Translations under genes and position numbers: made by a program
Notes under the pieces: generated by a model
Told to the model about the DNA's origin: nothing
What the model saw: the letters and a program-made list of their open reading frames with translations, nothing else
The model's database searches: none
Assembly: GCA_023443765.1 (NCBI GenBank)
Contig: JAEZTA010000096.1
Location: 1 to 10,884, forward strand
Origin: Bacteroidota bacterium
GTDB lineage: Bacteria > Bacteroidota > Bacteroidia > Bacteroidales > Rikenellaceae
Direction: 5' to 3'
Length of the DNA: 10,884 nt
Shown here: piece by piece, positions 8,601 through 10,884 of the stretch
How the letters are laid out: each line of letters opens with the position of its first letter
Position numbering within the stretch: the stretch's first letter is position 1

Positions 8601-8727
8601 CGACATGGGTTCCGACCTGCAGTTCCCGATGTCGCTGGTCATTATCAGCGGCATGATCGTCGGCACGCTGGTCAGCGTCTTCTTCATTCCGTTGGCTTAC
8701 TACGAGATTTACAGGCCCCGCCGATGA
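5671..8727 (+). CDS. RND efflux permease, first subunit (AcrB/MdtB-like)
   Basis: This complete RND inner-membrane transporter of 1018 residues matches the usual 1020-1050 of the family. It would export substrates using the proton gradient. TM1 is at about 11-30, followed by the porter domain opening PVSLVPDVDAPYITIQIP (31-48). TM2-TM6 lie at about 342-495, TM7 at about 534-553, a second porter domain follows, and TM8-TM12 lie at about 855-1010. The TM4 relay motif is G-M-M-V-D-N-S at 406-412: Asp410 matches AcrB Asp407, but Asn411 replaces Asp408. In TM10, GIVINDSILK (921-930) puts Asn925 where AcrB has Lys940, with Asp926 next. Asn at this site also occurs in other RND families. Hydrophobic (HAE-type) rather than metal-exporting substrates are more likely, because I see no methionine pattern typical of CusA, but this is weak evidence. 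The stop overlaps the next start (ATGA), pointing to coupled translation. Confidence 0.95.
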   Translation: MLRKLLDRPIAVTMITVVLIILGIVSIRLLPVSLVPDVDAPYITIQIPAQGTSARQLDETVITPLRQQLIQLSQLTDLRSEAREGSGIIRLTFEQGSDIDYLFIEVNEKIDRSVSSLPRDLERPKVIKASVTDIPAFYINLTVRGERPSAAKDELHPVSDEFSALSRFASQVITKRIEQLPEVAMVDLSGTVAPELLVIPDEAKLRQAGITMANIESALRKADVTLGSLTIRDGEYQYSVKFRSVVSGRSDIENIFLKINGRLFRLRELADVVEHSRKRQGMVLSDGRDAVSLAVIKQADARMSKLKEELNKQLSQFRRDYPGIEFTVTRDQTELLDYSISNLVNNILFGTLLACLIIFFFMCDLKSPTLVVLTIPVTLIVSLLVFYLLGISINIVSLSGLILGIGMMVDNSIVVIDNITARWQRGERLTWAVTRGTKEVVAPMLSSVLTTCAVFVPLIFINGMAGALFYDQAMAVAITLFVAYGVAITLLPVYYRWWYNRQDTFRPTPWLQRFSFDRIVGHYETGLKWFFRRRWLMWTTYAVSIAGLAGLFWDIDKERLPQMTYSDMLVRIDWNDRISAEENGRRTQALVASLGDRILQSTTMAGVQQFILSHSDENGVAEATVYLKCHEAADVQPVQQAVSDYLAAHAPGARCSFGVSGNVFDMIFADREAALTARLRSTTGRSADPDQLQRLIDRIRDALPGQEIAPVPMQEDILYVAQPEQMALYGVSFNDLITTLRNALNENTLFTVTTGDESLPVVIGNNLRSLDDLLGSTFIHTSKAEIPVSILMRQTMTRDLKSVVAGAEGNYYPLDLAPRAKDVPAVMAAIRQCVAGDEHFEVSFSGSYFSNRGMVGQLVGVLVVALLLLFFILAAQFESLVQPWIILSEIIVDLFGALIILWLFGQTLNLMSMIGLIVVSGIVINDSILKIDTINTLRRQGMELKHAIMEAGKRRLKAIVMTSLTTILAEVPFLSRGDMGSDLQFPMSLVIISGMIVGTLVSVFFIPLAYYEIYRPRR
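8724..8727 (+). other. ATGA stop-start overlap between the two permease genes
   Basis: The bases ATGA contain the start of the second permease (ATG at 8724-8726) and the stop of the first (TGA at 8725-8727). This arrangement usually means translational coupling by re-initiation and keeps two proteins at matched levels, which would suit subunits of one complex. It is the only overlap among the chosen starts in this window; the other neighbours are separated by 7-13 bases. Confidence 0.9.
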
Positions 8728-10884
8728 ATACCCCGCGGAACATACCCTCCCCGCGCCGCGGTATTCCCGCCTTCTCGGTGCTGCTGATCATGGCGGCGCT
8801 GACGGTGATCGGTGTGGCGATGCTGCCGATGCTCAATATCCAGTACACGCCGACGATTCCCGAACGGAAAATCGACGTTTCCTTTTCGTGGCCCGACGCT
8901 TCGGCGCGGCTGGTCGAGCAGAGCGCCACTTCGCGCATCGAAGGGGCGTTGTCGACGGTCGCCGGCTGCGAAAGCGTCTCGTCGCGTTCGTCGAAAGGGC
9001 GGGGGAGCGTCACGGTGTGGTTCCGCAAAGGTACGGATATGGCGGCGGCCCGTTTCGAGGTGGCCTCGGCTATCCGGAACCTCTACGCCAAGCTTCCTGG
9101 GGAGGTCAGCTATCCCAATATTTCGCTCACCACGTCGGGCAGCCGCGAATCCGAAACCCTGGTTTACACCATCAAGGCCGATCTGCCGTCCGAACGCATC
9201 GAGGAGTATGTTTCCAACTATGTTTCCGCACCGCTTTCGCGGATCGGTGGAGTCGGTAAAGTCTCTCTTTCGGGGGTTACGCCCTTCGAATGGGTCATTA
9301 CGTTCGACCCCAAGGCCATGGAGGCGGTCGGGATCACGGCTTCGAACCTCGCGTCGGCTTTCAGGGACTATTTCCGCAGCGAGGTGGTCGGCCTCACGAC
9401 CCTCGCTGGGGAGGACGGCAGCGACCGGAGCATCGTTCTGAAACTGCGCAACCGCGCGTCGCTCGATTTCGGCGAAATCCCCATCCTGCGCCGGAACGAC
9501 CGGATTTACTACCTGCGCGATTTCGCTTCGGTGCGCTGGAGCGAAGCTTTGCCGACGAGCTATTTCCGGATCAACGGCCTGAATACCATCAACCTCGCCG
9601 TCTCGTGCGAAGGCCATACGAATATGCTGCGCGTCACGCAGGCGGTCCGCGAGGAGATGAGCCGCCTGCAGGCGGCTTTCCCGGCCGAACTCTCGGCGAC
9701 GCTCACCTACGACGCTTCGGAGTATGTCACCGGGGAGTTGCAGAAGATTTACCTGCGGACACTGCTGTGCGTAGGCATCCTGCTGCTGTTTGTCTACCTG
9801 GTCAGCCGCGACCTGCGCTACCTGTTCATCATCATGGTGACGCTCGTCGTGAATATCCTTGTGGCCGTGGTCTTTTACAACCTGCTTCGGCTGGACATCC
9901 ATATCTATACGCTGGCGGGCATCACCGTGTCGCTCGGAATCATCATCGACACGTCGATCATCATGGTCGACCATTACAGCTATTACCGCGACCGGCGGGT
10001 TTTCGTCTCGATTCTCGGGGCTCTGCTTACCACCATCGGGGCGCTGGGGATCGTCTGGTTGCTGCCCGAGAAACAGCAGGCCAACCTGACCGATTTTTCG
10101 CTCGTGATCGTCATCAATCTGGTCGTTTCGCTGCTCGTGGCGCTGCTGTTCGTCCCGGCGCTGCTCGACCGGTTCCCGCTGGGACGCAGCATGACGGTCT
10201 CCACCATCCGCCGGAGACGGTTTACCGTGCGCTTTTCGCGCCTCTACGGGCGGTTTATCGCCTGGGGACGCCGCCACCGCTGGATTTTCATCGTGGTCCT
10301 GATCTGGGGCTTCGGCATCCCTACTTTCCTCCTGCCCGACAAGATCGAGACGAAGGGCGGGAAACCGCTCCCGAAACGCTCCGAATGGTATAACAGCATC
10401 ATGCAGAGCCGGTTCATATCCGAACACCGTGCGACCATCGACAAGGTTCTCGGGTCGTCGCTCCAACTGTTCAATACCGCCACGGGGCGTTACAGCAATT
10501 TCCGCGAACCGGAACAGAAGGTGCTGTATGTCAACGCCGGCATGGCCGAGGGATGTACCGTCCAACAGCTCAACGAGGTGGTGCGGCACATGGAAAACTA
10601 CATCAGCCGTTTCGACGAGGTGGAGATGTTCCGCACGCGCATCTATTCGTACGACAATGCGCAGATCGAAATCACGTTCAAGCCCGAATTCGTCTATACG
10701 GCCTTTCCCTCGATGCTCAAGCAGGAACTCACGGCAGCGGCGATCAACTTCGGCGGGGCGACCTGGCGTGTCTGGGGTATCGACGACAATTCGTTCAACA
10801 ACAATGTCGTAAGCAGCTACCGTCCCAACCAGATCCGGCTCCGGGGCTACAACTACGACCAACTGTCGGCTTATGCCGATGCGC
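8724..10884 (+). CDS. RND efflux permease, second subunit (divergent; cut by window end)
   Basis: This reading frame opens at the ATG overlapping the previous stop and stays open for 720 codons to the window edge, so roughly the last third is missing. It is RND-like. TM1 is at about 16-36. A porter domain contains IDVSFSWPDASARLVEQSATSR-type sequence (50-71). TM2-TM6 lie at about 345-482 and TM7 at about 518-537, and the second porter domain has begun. TM4 reads SLGIIIDTSIIMVDHY (403-418): Asp409 fits AcrB Asp407, but Thr410 replaces the second Asp. The stretch from Asp416 to the TM5 Leu-Thr-Thr is about 14 residues shorter than in the first permease, so the TM4-TM5 cytoplasmic loop is reduced. 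The two permeases are clearly different sequences, not a recent duplicate. It may form mixed trimers with the first subunit, as MdtC does with MdtB, or work as a second pump using the same adaptor and channel. Confidence 0.93.
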   Translation, partial: MNTPRNIPSPRRGIPAFSVLLIMAALTVIGVAMLPMLNIQYTPTIPERKIDVSFSWPDASARLVEQSATSRIEGALSTVAGCESVSSRSSKGRGSVTVWFRKGTDMAAARFEVASAIRNLYAKLPGEVSYPNISLTTSGSRESETLVYTIKADLPSERIEEYVSNYVSAPLSRIGGVGKVSLSGVTPFEWVITFDPKAMEAVGITASNLASAFRDYFRSEVVGLTTLAGEDGSDRSIVLKLRNRASLDFGEIPILRRNDRIYYLRDFASVRWSEALPTSYFRINGLNTINLAVSCEGHTNMLRVTQAVREEMSRLQAAFPAELSATLTYDASEYVTGELQKIYLRTLLCVGILLLFVYLVSRDLRYLFIIMVTLVVNILVAVVFYNLLRLDIHIYTLAGITVSLGIIIDTSIIMVDHYSYYRDRRVFVSILGALLTTIGALGIVWLLPEKQQANLTDFSLVIVINLVVSLLVALLFVPALLDRFPLGRSMTVSTIRRRRFTVRFSRLYGRFIAWGRRHRWIFIVVLIWGFGIPTFLLPDKIETKGGKPLPKRSEWYNSIMQSRFISEHRATIDKVLGSSLQLFNTATGRYSNFREPEQKVLYVNAGMAEGCTVQQLNEVVRHMENYISRFDEVEMFRTRIYSYDNAQIEITFKPEFVYTAFPSMLKQELTAAAINFGGATWRVWGIDDNSFNNNVVSSYRPNQIRLRGYNYDQLSAYADA

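Noticed and set aside
9290..10393. 367-codon + strand frame inside the second permease gene
   Set aside because: It is an out-of-frame shadow. The overlapping frame from 8724 has the membrane segments and conserved RND sequence.
8709..10862. Very long open frame on the - strand (717 codons) opposite the second permease gene
   Set aside because: It has the same shadow composition, dominated by Arg, Asp, His and Gln. The + strand frame from 8724 has RND topology and a TM4 motif and is the real gene.

Overview
The window reads as one strand of a Bacteroidota (Bacteroidales) chromosome. Seven tightly packed genes all lie on the + strand. The basis is family content: a DUF1573 lipoprotein, a transglutaminase-like plus discoidin-like lipoprotein with a C-terminal signature I know from gut Bacteroidales, and lipobox signal peptides on four of the seven products. 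Start codons also lack consistent Shine-Dalgarno sequences. The GC-rich codon use of the right two thirds would suit an Alistipes-like (Rikenellaceae) genome better than a typical Bacteroides, but this is only a guess from composition.

Left part (about 28-3029): three consecutive lipoprotein genes. The first is AT-rich and encodes a thioredoxin-fold-like protein with a Cys-Ser-Leu-Cys motif. The second is a small DUF1573 protein. The third is a 645-residue protein with a transglutaminase-like central domain and a C-terminal discoidin-like domain. No function is established for this trio; the products should sit in the periplasm or on the outer membrane.

Right part (about 3040-10884): a resistance-nodulation-division (RND) efflux operon. 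It encodes a TolC-type outer-membrane channel, a lipid-anchored periplasmic adaptor, a complete RND permease of 1018 residues, and a second RND permease that overlaps the first by ATGA and runs off the window after 720 codons. One channel and one adaptor with two different permeases suggests either a mixed-subunit pump (compare MdtB/MdtC of E. coli) or two alternative pumps. The proton-relay motifs of both permeases differ from those of AcrB, and the second is the more divergent.

Gaps between genes are 7, 13, 10, 8 and 10 bases, followed by an overlap of 4. No terminator-like hairpin lies between any pair, so the lipoprotein trio could be co-transcribed with the pump. GC content rises from about one third in the first gene to roughly 60% or more in the pump genes, which suggests that the two halves have different histories. 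No RNA genes, insertion sequences, CRISPR arrays or long repeats were seen. No stretch above 300 bases lacks a gene.
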